Source: Aldehydirespirator sp965221215
Lineage (GTDB): Bacteria; Actinomycetota; Acidimicrobiia; Acidimicrobiales; Aldehydirespiratoraceae
DNA: 64,000 nt
NCBI GenBank assembly: GCA_965221215.1
Contig: OZ244872.1
Coordinates: forward strand, 992,001 to 1,056,000
Direction: 5' to 3'
Shown here: positions 27,812 through 35,625 of the stretch, one piece after another
How the letters are laid out: the number at the start of each line of letters is the position of its first letter
How positions within the stretch are numbered: the first letter of the stretch is position 1
Translations under genes and position numbers: made by a program
The notes under the pieces: model-generated
What the model saw: only the letters and a program-made list of their open reading frames with translations
The model's database searches: none
What the model was told of the DNA's origin: nothing

Positions 27812-28321
27812 CTAGCGGATCACTACTTCGGTGGCTTGGCCGTGGACGGTGATGATTGGGAACACGCCTGCTAGTGGGGCCAGCGCCCCGTCGGTCTCGC
27901 ATTGGAACCGCACCACCAGCACCCCCATGCCGTCGGCATCGGCACCGGCGCTCGGGGCGAAGTCCACCCAGTGCTCCTGCACGTACTCGGGGCCGCCGGA
28001 TCCCTGGTCGGGGGCGGTGGGGCTCACCCCGCCGATGCACAGGAACTCAAGTGAGGGGCGGGCCGCCAGCAGGTTCTCGACTAGGAGCTCGCGGGCGGCT
28101 GCGCCGTTGGGGCCGTCCTCGCAGCACAGCGCGGCCGCGGCGGCCGCCTCGCCCGCGGCCAGATCGGCGACGAGCCTGGCTCGCCCGGCGCGGCCGGCCC
28201 ACAGCACGAACACCGTTAGCAGCACCAGCACCGGCACCACCAGCATCAACTCCAACGATGCCGTGCCAGCCTGCCCGCGTCCGTGTCGGCGTGCGGGCTT
28301 CGGCTCGGCGCTGCGGATCAT
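27812..28321 (-). CDS. tadE: TadE-like minor pseudopilin
   Basis: Tad pilus minor subunit/pseudopilin. The 169-residue protein has a basic leader RRHGRGQAG followed by TASLELMLVVPVLVLLTVFVL: a type III signal with Gly at -1 and Glu at +5, then the membrane helix. The rest is a small secreted domain. The start ATG at 28321 is 10 bp after tadG. Last gene of the tad operon as transcribed on this strand. Confidence 0.75.
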   Translation of the reverse strand: MIRSAEPKPARRHGRGQAGTASLELMLVVPVLVLLTVFVLWAGRAGRARLVADLAAGEAAAAAALCCEDGPNGAAARELLVENLLAARPSLEFLCIGGVSPTAPDQGSGGPEYVQEHWVDFAPSAGADADGMGVLVVRFQCETDGALAPLAGVFPIITVHGQATEVVIR

Positions 28322-28331
28322 GTCAGTGTGC

Positions 28332-29276
28332 TCAGCCCGCCAGCGGGAAGCGTTGCACCGCCTGAACCAGCTGTCTCGAGGATCCGTCCCATTCGGCGTT
28401 CTTGGGCCAGACCGGCCGGCCCTGGCTGTCGTGGATGCTGAGCCGCCTGTCGCCGCACGTTTTGAGGTTGGGATCGGACGCGGCAAACTCGCTGATTCGG
28501 CCGATCGACTCTGCGGCCATGGGAAGCCCGTCAGACCAGATCTGTGACGAAGCCCAGGTCGCGGCGCGCCAGTCGGCCACCAACACCACATGCACCGCGT
28601 CGCGCACCACCATCACGTCGTCGGGCCCTGCCCGCTCAGACACCCGGCAGGGAGGCCCCGGCACCGTGTTGGCGGCGGTGCCCAGATACGCGGTGGTCAG
28701 CGACGCGCTGTAGAAGCCGCTCAGCGAGCCAGAGTCGATGCCGTTGTACCCCAAGTCGCGTGCCAGTGCCTCGGCCAGCAGATCGCATGCGCCGGTCCAT
28801 TCCTCCAGCTGCTCGTTGAGGTCGTCGAGCTTGCTGATGAGACCGTTCTTGTCGGTGGGTGTCGGGAACGACGGCGTCATCATCCGCGGGAAGTCGCTGA
28901 ACAGGTCGCGGAACAGTTCGTCGAGGCGGGTATTGAGCGTGACGAACTGCGGGTCGTTGTTCTGGATCCCGGCTGGCAGAGCCCCGATGTCTGTCGCCAG
29001 ATCACTGCGCTCCACGCGCCCGATCGCACAGTCCGGCGGGAAGATCGGCAGCGCCCGGTCGGACTCGGTGCCGTCACGCCAGCCCACCGCGAACATGGCA
29101 GTGTCGTCGGCCGCGTCCTGCAGGGACGACTCTGCGGTCAGGCGCTGGGGCCCCGCGATGGCCACCACCGCCGCGAAGGCCGACAGCGGGCACATGAGCA
29201 CCACCCAAAGGCTCACCGCACCGCCGCGCTCGTCGGGTCGTCGGGTCGGTCGCAGAGTCACGGTGAACGCGGCCAT
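28332..29276 (-). CDS. tadG: TadG-like pilus assembly protein
   Basis: The product (314 residues from ATG 29276) starts RPTRRPDERGGAVSLWVVLMCPLSAFAAVVAIAGPQRLTAESSLQDAADDTAMFAVG (in part here), the pattern of TadG/TadE-like proteins: basic leader, one membrane helix, then LxDAADxAA-like sequence. The remainder is a secreted domain with several cysteines. The frame is open far upstream but that part consists of tandem repeats (RPTRRPDER occurs twice, 72 bp apart). Confidence 0.7.
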   Translation of the reverse strand: MAAFTVTLRPTRRPDERGGAVSLWVVLMCPLSAFAAVVAIAGPQRLTAESSLQDAADDTAMFAVGWRDGTESDRALPIFPPDCAIGRVERSDLATDIGALPAGIQNNDPQFVTLNTRLDELFRDLFSDFPRMMTPSFPTPTDKNGLISKLDDLNEQLEEWTGACDLLAEALARDLGYNGIDSGSLSGFYSASLTTAYLGTAANTVPGPPCRVSERAGPDDVMVVRDAVHVVLVADWRAATWASSQIWSDGLPMAAESIGRISEFAASDPNLKTCGDRRLSIHDSQGRPVWPKNAEWDGSSRQLVQAVQRFPLAG

Positions 29277-29550
29277 CGCTCGCTGGTGCAGTCGGCTGCG
29301 CTCGTCGGGTCGTCGGGTCGGCCGCGTCGACTGCGGGGATGCTGCGGTCACGCTTTGCTCGGGTGGCTGCGCTCGGTGTCGGCTCGGTCCCGACTCTGTG
29401 GCTGGCGGGGTGCAAGCAGCGCGTTGCTCCGGTGCCTGCGATTGGTGTCGGCTCGGACCTGATGCCATGGCGGTGCGGTGCGCGAAGTCTCGCTCTGCTC
29501 CGGTTGGCCGTGCTCGATGCCGGAGGTGACCGCGGTAACCTTGCGGGCGT
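29228..29550. repeat. Degenerate tandem repeats between divergent tadG and tadE-like genes
   Basis: CTCGTCGGGTCGTCGGGTCGG occurs at 29229 and 29301 (period 72), inside and upstream of the tadG start. A second series with period 68-69 bp runs from about 29349 to the start of the plus-strand gene: GGTGTCGGCTCGG appears at about 29375 and 29443, and TGCTCCGGT/TTGGCCGTGCTC-like sequence in the third unit. The copies are decayed but in phase. Confidence 0.6.
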
Positions 29551-30169
29551 GTTGTGGCGCCGATGGGGTGGGAGCGCCCGCCGCGGTGGAGGCGGTCGCC
29601 GCGATGAGAGCGGCGAGTCGGTGGTTGTGGTTTTGCTGTGGCCTGTGCTGCTCACCGCCAGCCTGGTGCTGCTGGTGCATGCACTGATCGTCACCAACGC
29701 CCGGGCCGAGGCTGAGTACGCGGCCTCGGCTGGCCTGCGCTCGGCTTGGCGCGCCGCCGCCGACGCGGACTTTCTGGCCGACCCGGCCGATCCGACGATG
29801 CTCTACCAGGGCACCGCACCGCATCCCGAGGTGTTGGCCATGGCCGGGGCCGCCAAGGACGCGGTGGCTCGCGAGGCCGCCACCAGCGGCGGCTGGCGCT
29901 GGTGGGATCCGGAGGTGGCCCAGGTGCACAGCGACTGGTGTGCAGAGCCGGCGCCACAGCCCGTTCAGCCCGGGTTGTGGCGGCCCGAACCCGGCGAGAC
30001 GGGATGGGTGCGGGTGGTGGTGTCGGGCGAGGTCTTCGGGCCTCTGGCCGCGCTGTGGCCCGATCGCTGGGACCGGGTCTACGCCGCAGCCCAGGGGCCG
30101 GCCGTCCTGGCCACGCCCGACCCGGCGGCGCGCGACAACTCGATCCCTGCTCAACTCGCCGTCTGCTGA
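29549..30169 (+). CDS. TadE/TadG-like pilus protein on the opposite strand
   Basis: From GTG 29549 the 206-residue product reads RRGGGGRRDESGESVVVVLLWPVLLTASLVLLVHALIVTNARAEAEYAASAGLRSAWRAA (part quoted): basic leader with DESG, a membrane helix, then the A-R-A-E-A-E-Y-A-A segment typical of TadE/G-like proteins. The Glu at +5 of the prepilin motif is missing. A secreted domain with Trp-rich segments follows. It is inverted with respect to all neighbouring tad genes. From 30170 to 30355 I see no gene. Confidence 0.65.
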   Translation: MLWRRWGGSARRGGGGRRDESGESVVVVLLWPVLLTASLVLLVHALIVTNARAEAEYAASAGLRSAWRAAADADFLADPADPTMLYQGTAPHPEVLAMAGAAKDAVAREAATSGGWRWWDPEVAQVHSDWCAEPAPQPVQPGLWRPEPGETGWVRVVVSGEVFGPLAALWPDRWDRVYAAAQGPAVLATPDPAARDNSIPAQLAVC

Positions 30170-30355
30170 CTTCGCAGGCCGGTCCACTCCGCCGGGTGGG
30201 TGCCGGAGCACGGCCGCTCGGGCACCGCCTTCACTCCCAACGTGTTCACCGTGCTCACGAGAGCCGGGCGAGCGTCCGCCCACCGCCGCCCGGGTGCCGC
30301 TCGCGCAGGGCCAGCCTCTACTAGAGGCGGAGCGATCAGGCACTGGCCGCCGACC

Positions 30356-30784
30356 TCACCTGGCCGTGACGAGGTTGCCGGGGATCACTGTGCATCTTGC
30401 GAGCACCGCTTCGGGCGGGATCGTTGATTGTAGGTTGCGGCGCGTGGGGTCGGGCGATGCCCAGTGGGCACTAACGACGATGCCTGCGTCGACGCCCCCG
30501 TCGAAGACGTCTACGCAGCGGTCCAGCATGTCGGCGTCGTGCTGCGCGGTGTAGGCCGTCGGGTCGGTGTCGTAGAGTTGTTGGGCTTCGTTGGCGACGA
30601 TGGCGGCTGCTGTTTCGATCTGGGCGATGCGTACCAGCGGGTCGGGGGGCACTTCGGCGGTGTCGTCGAGCACTCTTTGCAGGATCACCAGAGCGGAGCC
30701 GGCGAGGGCGGCCACCGCGGCCAGCAGCAGCAGCCATTCCAAGGTGACGATCCCGCGTTCGTCTCGCCGTCCCGGCCGCCGCAT
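30356..30784 (-). CDS. Flp-type prepilin / pseudopilin (second copy)
   Basis: From ATG 30784 the 142-residue product starts MRRPGRRDERGIVTLEWLLL: prepilin-peptidase site after Gly11, Glu at +5 (Glu16), then a hydrophobic helix LLLAAVAALAGSALVILQ. The mature domain is longer than a classical Flp pilin (about 50-60 residues), so it may be a minor pilin. It resembles the prepilin at 37.4 kb in the same motif (D-E-x-G-x-x-T-L-E-W). Upstream of the ATG are 80-bp degenerate copies of this same start region. Confidence 0.7.
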   Translation of the reverse strand: MRRPGRRDERGIVTLEWLLLLAAVAALAGSALVILQRVLDDTAEVPPDPLVRIAQIETAAAIVANEAQQLYDTDPTAYTAQHDADMLDRCVDVFDGGVDAGIVVSAHWASPDPTRRNLQSTIPPEAVLARCTVIPGNLVTAR

Positions 30785-31060
30785 GACGGTGCTGCGGCTG
30801 TCTCGCTGGCCCGGCGGTGCTTGGGCCGCGACACCTTGGTCGTTTCGCCGGCCGGTCGCCGCATGACGGTGCTGCTGCCGGTTCGGTGGTCCGGCGGTGC
30901 CGGGGCAGCGCCGCTCTGGTCGTTTCGCCGGCCCGGCCGCAGTGGTGACGCTGCCGCGTTCGTTTCGGTGGCCCGTTTGTCGCGAGACGATGCCGCGTTG
31001 GTCTTGCCGTCGCCGCCGTCGGGTGACGATGTTTCGGTTGTGTTGGTGGTTCGGCCGCGG
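30755..31060. repeat. ~80-bp degenerate tandem repeat upstream of the second prepilin
   Basis: GCATGACGGTGCTGC at 30781 recurs exactly 80 bp later at 30861 and as GCAGTGGTGACGCTGCCGC at about 30940; GGTCGTTTCGCCGGCC occurs at 30838 and 30918. Each unit contains a copy of the ATG and leader (RRDERG-like) of the prepilin gene. Three to four units fill the tadC-prepilin gap. Since 80 is not a multiple of three, successive copies are in different frames. Confidence 0.75.
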
Positions 31061-31109
31061 CGGGGAGACGCCGCCGCGGCCGAACCGGTGTGGGGGCCCG
31101 GTGTGGGGC

Positions 31110-31937
31110 CTAGGGGGTTCCGCCGACACCGGGTCCTCCTGTGAGCGAGGTGAATGGGGGGTATATGAGGATGCCGGCGAGGGCTAGGGCGACGCCGGTT
31201 GCTGGGAGCACGATGAGTTGTGCTCGGCTGGCGGCTCGTTCGCGTTCGGCGGCGATGGTTTCGCGCCACATGTTCTGCGCGGCGACGAGGACTGCTTCGG
31301 ATATGCGGGTGCCGCGCTCGGCGGCGAGCCCCAGTGCGGAGACGACGGGTGCGAGGGTGTGGATGCCGTAGCGTTCGGTCAACTCGGCGAGGCCCTCGTA
31401 GGCGGGTCGGCCGTTGTGTTGGGCGGCGAGCAGGAATCGGTGCAGCAGTGTCCAGCTGTTGCGTTTGCCGATCTCGGCGGAGGTGACCATGGCGATGGTG
31501 GGGTCGACGCCGGCTGATACTTGTTGGGCTACTAGCGCGATCCAGACTCGGATGACTTGGTCGATCTCGTTGCGGGCTTTTTTGGCGGTGTCGCGCACGC
31601 CGAGCATGGGCAGGAACCATCCACCCGCCCCGAGCCCGACGACGAGCAGGATCGACCCGATGAGGCCGCGCTGTAGCAGCACTGAGCTGATTGCGCCGGC
31701 GACGAGCCCGGCGATGAGCCCGCCGAAGCGCTGGGTGGCGTAGGACTCGTCGGTGATCCCGGCGAGTCGCAGGTTCTGCTCCTCGCCCTCTTTGATGGTG
31801 GGCAGCAGGTCCCGCAAGGTGGCGCCGAGGCTCTGGGGGGCTGTCTGGGGCCGCTGCGGCAGCCCGACGAAGCCGACGGTTGCCAGCACCACCCCGGCAA
31901 AGAACACCACCCCGGCGATCACAAACCCGAGGCTCAC
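31110..31937 (-). CDS. tadC: Tad pilus inner-membrane platform protein TadC
   Basis: 275-residue T2SF-type membrane protein. N-terminal helix (VIAGVVFFAGVVLATVGFVGL), two central helices (FGGLIAGLVAGAISSVLLQRGLIGSILLVVGLGAG), a cytoplasmic helical domain with QQVSAGVDPTIAMVTSAE and ERYGIHTLAPVVSALGLAAERG, and a C-terminal helix. This is the usual TadC layout. It starts 19 bp after tadB, the only tad gap without a repeat array. Confidence 0.85.
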   Translation of the reverse strand: MSLGFVIAGVVFFAGVVLATVGFVGLPQRPQTAPQSLGATLRDLLPTIKEGEEQNLRLAGITDESYATQRFGGLIAGLVAGAISSVLLQRGLIGSILLVVGLGAGGWFLPMLGVRDTAKKARNEIDQVIRVWIALVAQQVSAGVDPTIAMVTSAEIGKRNSWTLLHRFLLAAQHNGRPAYEGLAELTERYGIHTLAPVVSALGLAAERGTRISEAVLVAAQNMWRETIAAERERAASRAQLIVLPATGVALALAGILIYPPFTSLTGGPGVGGTP

Positions 31938-31956
31938 CGCCGCCGCTCCGAGGGTT

Positions 31957-32838
31957 TCATATGGGGTCTTTGGCCCGGTTCTTGCGGCGCGGGGGCACCA
32001 GCACGGAGTTCTGTTCGCGCACCACTGAGTGGTAGACGAGGAATGCGGTGACTGCGAGCAGCAGCCCCGACAGGCCCACCAGCACGAGCTGGCCGGTGCC
32101 CTGCCGGTAGGGCTCGAAGTAGTCGGGGTTGGTGCGGTACATCATGGCCACGACCCCGCCGGCGAGCGACAACAGCGCGATGGTCTGGGTCCACAGCGCG
32201 ACGACTGCCTCGGTGCGGGCGCGGTGCAGCTCGACGACGTCGTTGATGCGCCCGCACAGATCGAGCAGGGGGTCGGCGATGCCGCTGCCGGAGGTGGTGG
32301 CCATGCGCAAACCGGCTGCGACTTCGGGTTCCCAAACGTTGCCCAATGAGGCGAGCTCGTCGAAGGCCTCTTCGAGGCCGTGAAGCTCCGCGGTCTGCGC
32401 GACTTTGGCGATAGTCGCGGCGATCTCGGCGGGGGCGCGTGACACGCTGCCGCGCAGCGAGTCGGTGAGACCGGACCCGGATCGGGCCTGCTCGGCGAGC
32501 TGGCGGCTCCACAGCGCCCAGGCCAGCGCCTGTTTGGTCTGGCGGCGCCGGCGGCGCGGCGCGGCCATGAACGGCGGCAACAAAGCTCCCATCCCCGCCA
32601 GCAGCACCACCATCCCCAACAACCCAGTGGCGACATAGCCCACCAAAGCGCCCAGTCCCGCGGTGGCGACCTGCACCAAAGCCAGCGGCTTGGTCGCCCG
32701 GGCCGGTTTCGCCGCAGAACCGAAGCTCTGAGCGCCTCGGCGGCGTTTCCGGGGCGGCAGCCGCCCCAGTGCGCCCGACAGCGCCACCAAAGCGACCCCC
32801 GCGGCTGCGAGCACCCCGAACGCCGCCGCGGTCAACAC
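31957..32838 (-). CDS. tadB: Tad pilus inner-membrane platform protein TadB
   Basis: 293-residue T2SF-family protein: N-terminal helices (TAAAFGVLAAAGVALVAL; VATAGLGALVGYVATGLLGMVVLLAGMGALLP), the T2SF cytoplasmic domain with WSRQLAEQARSGSGLTDSLRG and ELASLGNVWEPEVAAGLRMA, and C-terminal helices. Pairs with TadC to form the platform that TadA drives. The N-terminal membrane sequence is duplicated upstream in a 70-71-bp array. Confidence 0.85.
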   Translation of the reverse strand: MLTAAAFGVLAAAGVALVALSGALGRLPPRKRRRGAQSFGSAAKPARATKPLALVQVATAGLGALVGYVATGLLGMVVLLAGMGALLPPFMAAPRRRRRQTKQALAWALWSRQLAEQARSGSGLTDSLRGSVSRAPAEIAATIAKVAQTAELHGLEEAFDELASLGNVWEPEVAAGLRMATTSGSGIADPLLDLCGRINDVVELHRARTEAVVALWTQTIALLSLAGGVVAMMYRTNPDYFEPYRQGTGQLVLVGLSGLLLAVTAFLVYHSVVREQNSVLVPPRRKNRAKDPI

Positions 32839-33050
32839 CAGCCCGCCCCCAAACCCGACAGCGCCGCACCGGTGGCTGCGAGGGCACCGAACGCCGCCGC
32901 CGTCAGCACCTACTCGCCCTCAGGCCAGCCCGCGCCGGTGGCCGCAAAGACGCCGGAGATCGCTGCCGTGAGCGTCTGTTCGCGGTTGCGGGGAGGCCGG
33001 AGGCTGCCGCAGCGGGGCATGTCTATTCGCCCTCGGGCCAGCCAGAGATG
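32815..33050. repeat. 70-71-bp degenerate tandem repeat in the tadA-tadB gap
   Basis: The tadB start region GTGTTGACCGCGGCGGCGTT (minus strand from 32838) recurs as GTGCTGACGGCGGCGGCGTT from 32909, 71 bp upstream, and as a weaker copy near 32978. CGCCCTC(A/G)GGCCAGCC occurs at about 32926 and at the 3' end of tadA near 33031, so the last codons of tadA (GWPEGE) are included in the unit. Confidence 0.75.
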
Positions 33051-34378
33051 TCCAGGCCGCCCTCTTCGAGGCGTTCTATGAGCTCTGGGTTGCGGGGTTT
33101 GCCGAACAGTGTCATTTCTCCGCCGCGTTGGCGGCGCCCGAAGATGTGGTGCATCTCGAAGCGGCCGTCTTTGGATCCGACGACCTCCGCGATGGTGTTG
33201 ACGCCGCGGAACCCGATGCGGGGATCGCCGCGCAGATGCACCACGAGATGGATGACCTCGGCGGCCTCCTGCACCAGCGCCGACTGCGACGCGGCGGTGC
33301 TGGCTGCCAGGCAGTAGCGCACCAGCCGCGACATCGCCTGACGCGGCGACGACGCGTGGATGGTGGCCATCGACCCGTCTGACCCGGTGCCGCACGCCGA
33401 CAGGAACGTGGCCGCCTCCGAGCCCCGCAACTCGCCCACGATGACCCGGTCGGCGCCTGAGCGCAGCGACCGCTTGGACAGCTCGTCCATGGTGATCTCA
33501 CCGGAGCCGTCGCTGTTGGCCTCGCGGGTCTCCACCGCGAACGTCAACGGATGGCTCTGCTCCAAGAACAGCTCGAAGGTCTGCTCGAGGGTGCACACGA
33601 TCTCAGACGGGCCCACCTCCGCCAGCAGGGCCCGCATCAGGGTGGTCTTGCCCGACCCGAGCGCGCCGCACACCAACACATTCGCCGGCGCCGGGGGACT
33701 CACCGCGGCCCGCAAGAACTCCCCGGCCTGCTCCGACACCGATCCGCCCTCGATCAGGTTCTCGATTCGGATCGCCTTCTGGCGGTGACAGCGGATCGTC
33801 AAGAACGGGGTCCCGCACACCGCCATAGCCGCGAAGATCCGCTCCCCGGTCCGCAACCGCAGATCCAGCATCGGCGCGGACTGGTCGAAACGCCGCCCGG
33901 TCTGCCCATGAGTGGTGGCCAGATGCGACACATAGCGGATCATGTCGCGGTCATCGGCGAACACCGGCTCGCGGATATGCTCCTGACGGCCCCCGGTGAG
34001 CCCGAGCACCGCCCGGTGCGGGCCGAACACATAGATGTTCTCCACATCGGGCCGGCGCAGGAACCGCTCCATCGGCCCCGCCCCCAGCAGCGCCGCCAAC
34101 TGCTCCCACATCCAATCCAGGTCCCCATCAGCAAGCATCCGACCCTCGGCGTTGACCGCGGCCACCTCCCCGGCGCGGATCGCCTCCTCAGCCACCTCAT
34201 GGCACGCATCAGAGAGATCTGCCTCCTCAACAGTGGCACTGAGCCGGAAGTCCTGCACCTGAGGCAACACATCGGCCCAAATCCGCTCGCGCAACGCAAT
34301 CGCCGCCGAGTCCCCGCCGCCGTTGTGCCCGACCGGCCCGGCCACCGCCGAATCCCCCTGGCTCTGCGGCCCGGTCAC
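33023..34378 (-). CDS. tadA: Tad pilus assembly/retraction ATPase TadA (CpaF)
   Basis: Hexameric secretion ATPase. The 451-residue protein has the N-terminal CpaF region (ERIWADVLPQVQDF, ADGDLDWMWEQLAALLG), VENIYVFGP, the Walker A GALGSGKTT at 238-246, an Asp/Glu box (TLEQTFEL), Walker B RVIVGELRG and the His box MATIHASS. It starts at GTG 34378, inside the first unit of a 32/64-bp array. Powers pilus extension with TadB/TadC. Confidence 0.92.
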   Translation of the reverse strand: MTGPQSQGDSAVAGPVGHNGGGDSAAIALRERIWADVLPQVQDFRLSATVEEADLSDACHEVAEEAIRAGEVAAVNAEGRMLADGDLDWMWEQLAALLGAGPMERFLRRPDVENIYVFGPHRAVLGLTGGRQEHIREPVFADDRDMIRYVSHLATTHGQTGRRFDQSAPMLDLRLRTGERIFAAMAVCGTPFLTIRCHRQKAIRIENLIEGGSVSEQAGEFLRAAVSPPAPANVLVCGALGSGKTTLMRALLAEVGPSEIVCTLEQTFELFLEQSHPLTFAVETREANSDGSGEITMDELSKRSLRSGADRVIVGELRGSEAATFLSACGTGSDGSMATIHASSPRQAMSRLVRYCLAASTAASQSALVQEAAEVIHLVVHLRGDPRIGFRGVNTIAEVVGSKDGRFEMHHIFGRRQRGGEMTLFGKPRNPELIERLEEGGLDISGWPEGE

Positions 34379-34499
34379 AGCCGAATCCCCTGCTCGTGTG
34401 GTGCGGTCACAGCCCAGTCCCGCTGCTGTGTGGTCCGGTCACAGCCGAATCCCCTGCTCGTGTGGTGCGGTCACAGCCCAGTCCCACTGCTGTGTGGTC
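34372..34499. repeat. 64-bp tandem duplication (32-bp half units) before tadA
   Basis: 34372-34435 and 34436-34499 differ at a single base. Each 64-bp unit is itself two related 32-bp halves beginning CGGTCACAGCC. On the minus strand every half unit contains a copy of the tadA GTG start (GTGACCG). The array fills the tadZ-tadA gap. Confidence 0.9.
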
Positions 34500-34509
34500 C
34501 GGCCACGGG

Positions 34510-35367
34510 TCAGGCCACCTGGCCGGCCGCGAGCCGAGCGACACCGCCCCGCAGCGCTTCGGCGGCGGCGCCGGATGCCGCGTCCTCGCCGCGCGCTGCG
34601 GCTGTGCCGGGCGCCGCCGCCGGGACCGACGAGTTGAGGCTCAGCCGCGCCGCGGCAACATCGGCCAACTCGTCTAACGTTGCGAAGAAGTGCCGCTCGC
34701 GGCGGCCGCGCTGGCCGCGCAGCACCTGCTCATCACTAAGCAGCGGCAGACGGGCCGCCACCTCCAGCCCCGTCAGCGCCTCGATCTCGCCGTCATCGAA
34801 CGGCGAGTGGCCCGCCACCGCCAACAACCGATCCCGGCTCGCCCCATCGGGGGCGGCGCGGCCGATCCGGGCCCGCAGCATCTCAGCCTGGCCGTCGTGT
34901 TCGACCTCGGCCACCACCAACAGCACAGCCGCGGCCCCCAGCAGGAGTTCCAGGCTGTCGGCTTCGCCGTCGAGCGACGCCGACACCACCACCGTGCGCT
35001 CGCGGTGCACCGCAGCCAAATCATCGGCCCGCTCGCCCAGCCACCGCGCCGCGAACCGCCCACCCGCCGCGCTGGTCGGCGCGAACAGAGCCCACAACAA
35101 CCCGCCGCCGTCGACGCTGTAACAGTGGTCAGCCAACAGCCTCAGAGTGAGCGGCTTGCGGGCCACAACCAAAGACGGCAAACCCCGCACAGTCGGCGCG
35201 AAATCGGCCCCCACGGCCTCGCCCAACCGCTCCGCCAACTGCGCGCCGAACGGGTCGGCGTCCACCAACAGCACCTCGCGGCCCGCGCCGCTGTAGCACC
35301 GCGCCAAAGCCACCGCCACCGCCCCCGCATCAAGCCGGGCCCCGCCCGCGCCCAAGACCGCTAACAC
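34510..35367 (-). CDS. tadZ: TadZ/CpaE-like ParA-family protein
   Basis: 285-residue protein of the MinD/ParA fold, a likely polar localisation factor of Tad pili. It begins LAVLGAGGARLDAGAVAVALARCYSGAGREVLLVDADPFGAQLAERL (in part): the fold is clear and the Walker A' Asp is present in VDADPFG, but the P-loop lysine is lost (GAGGARLD instead of GGxGKT), as in several TadZ proteins. The C-terminus is Ala-rich. Located between cpaB and tadA. Confidence 0.75.
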   Translation of the reverse strand: MLAVLGAGGARLDAGAVAVALARCYSGAGREVLLVDADPFGAQLAERLGEAVGADFAPTVRGLPSLVVARKPLTLRLLADHCYSVDGGGLLWALFAPTSAAGGRFAARWLGERADDLAAVHRERTVVVSASLDGEADSLELLLGAAAVLLVVAEVEHDGQAEMLRARIGRAAPDGASRDRLLAVAGHSPFDDGEIEALTGLEVAARLPLLSDEQVLRGQRGRRERHFFATLDELADVAAARLSLNSSVPAAAPGTAAARGEDAASGAAAEALRGGVARLAAGQVA

Positions 35368-35369
35368 CG

Positions 35370-35625
35370 TCGCCGCCCAACATCAAGGCCGCGCCCACCA
35401 AGTAGTAGCCGCCCGCCGCACGGCCCGCGCCTGAACTTGGTACCGCCTCCCGCCGCCTGCGCCGTGTCCGTCAAGGAGCAGTCGTACGGGCTGTGTCCGT
35501 GATGTAGCCGCTGTCCGGCATCGGGGCCGCGCCCGCCGGGTAGCCGCCCGTGTTCGCTGCCCGGACCGCGTCTGCCGTGTAGCTTTCGCCCGGCGTCGGG
35601 GCCGTGGCGGGCTGCGATGGTCATG
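35370..35625. repeat. Degenerate repeats in the cpaB-tadZ gap
   Basis: On the minus strand segments of the type GGCGGCTAC...GGCGCGGCC..GATGC.GG recur about three times between 35600 and 35370 (for example near 35590, 35545 and 35400), the last merging with the tadZ start GGCGCGGGCGG..GATGCGGG. Strongly decayed; periods are irregular. Confidence 0.45.

Noticed and set aside
30464..31144. A 226-codon plus-strand frame opposite the second prepilin
   Set aside because: It reads the antisense of the 80-bp array and prepilin; the minus-strand gene has a clear prepilin motif.
34323..34677. A plus-strand repetitive protein with CGPVTAESPARVVRSQPSP-type units
   Set aside because: It is only the antisense reading of the 64-bp array before tadA. 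No ribosome-binding site and no second-position codon signal that I can see.
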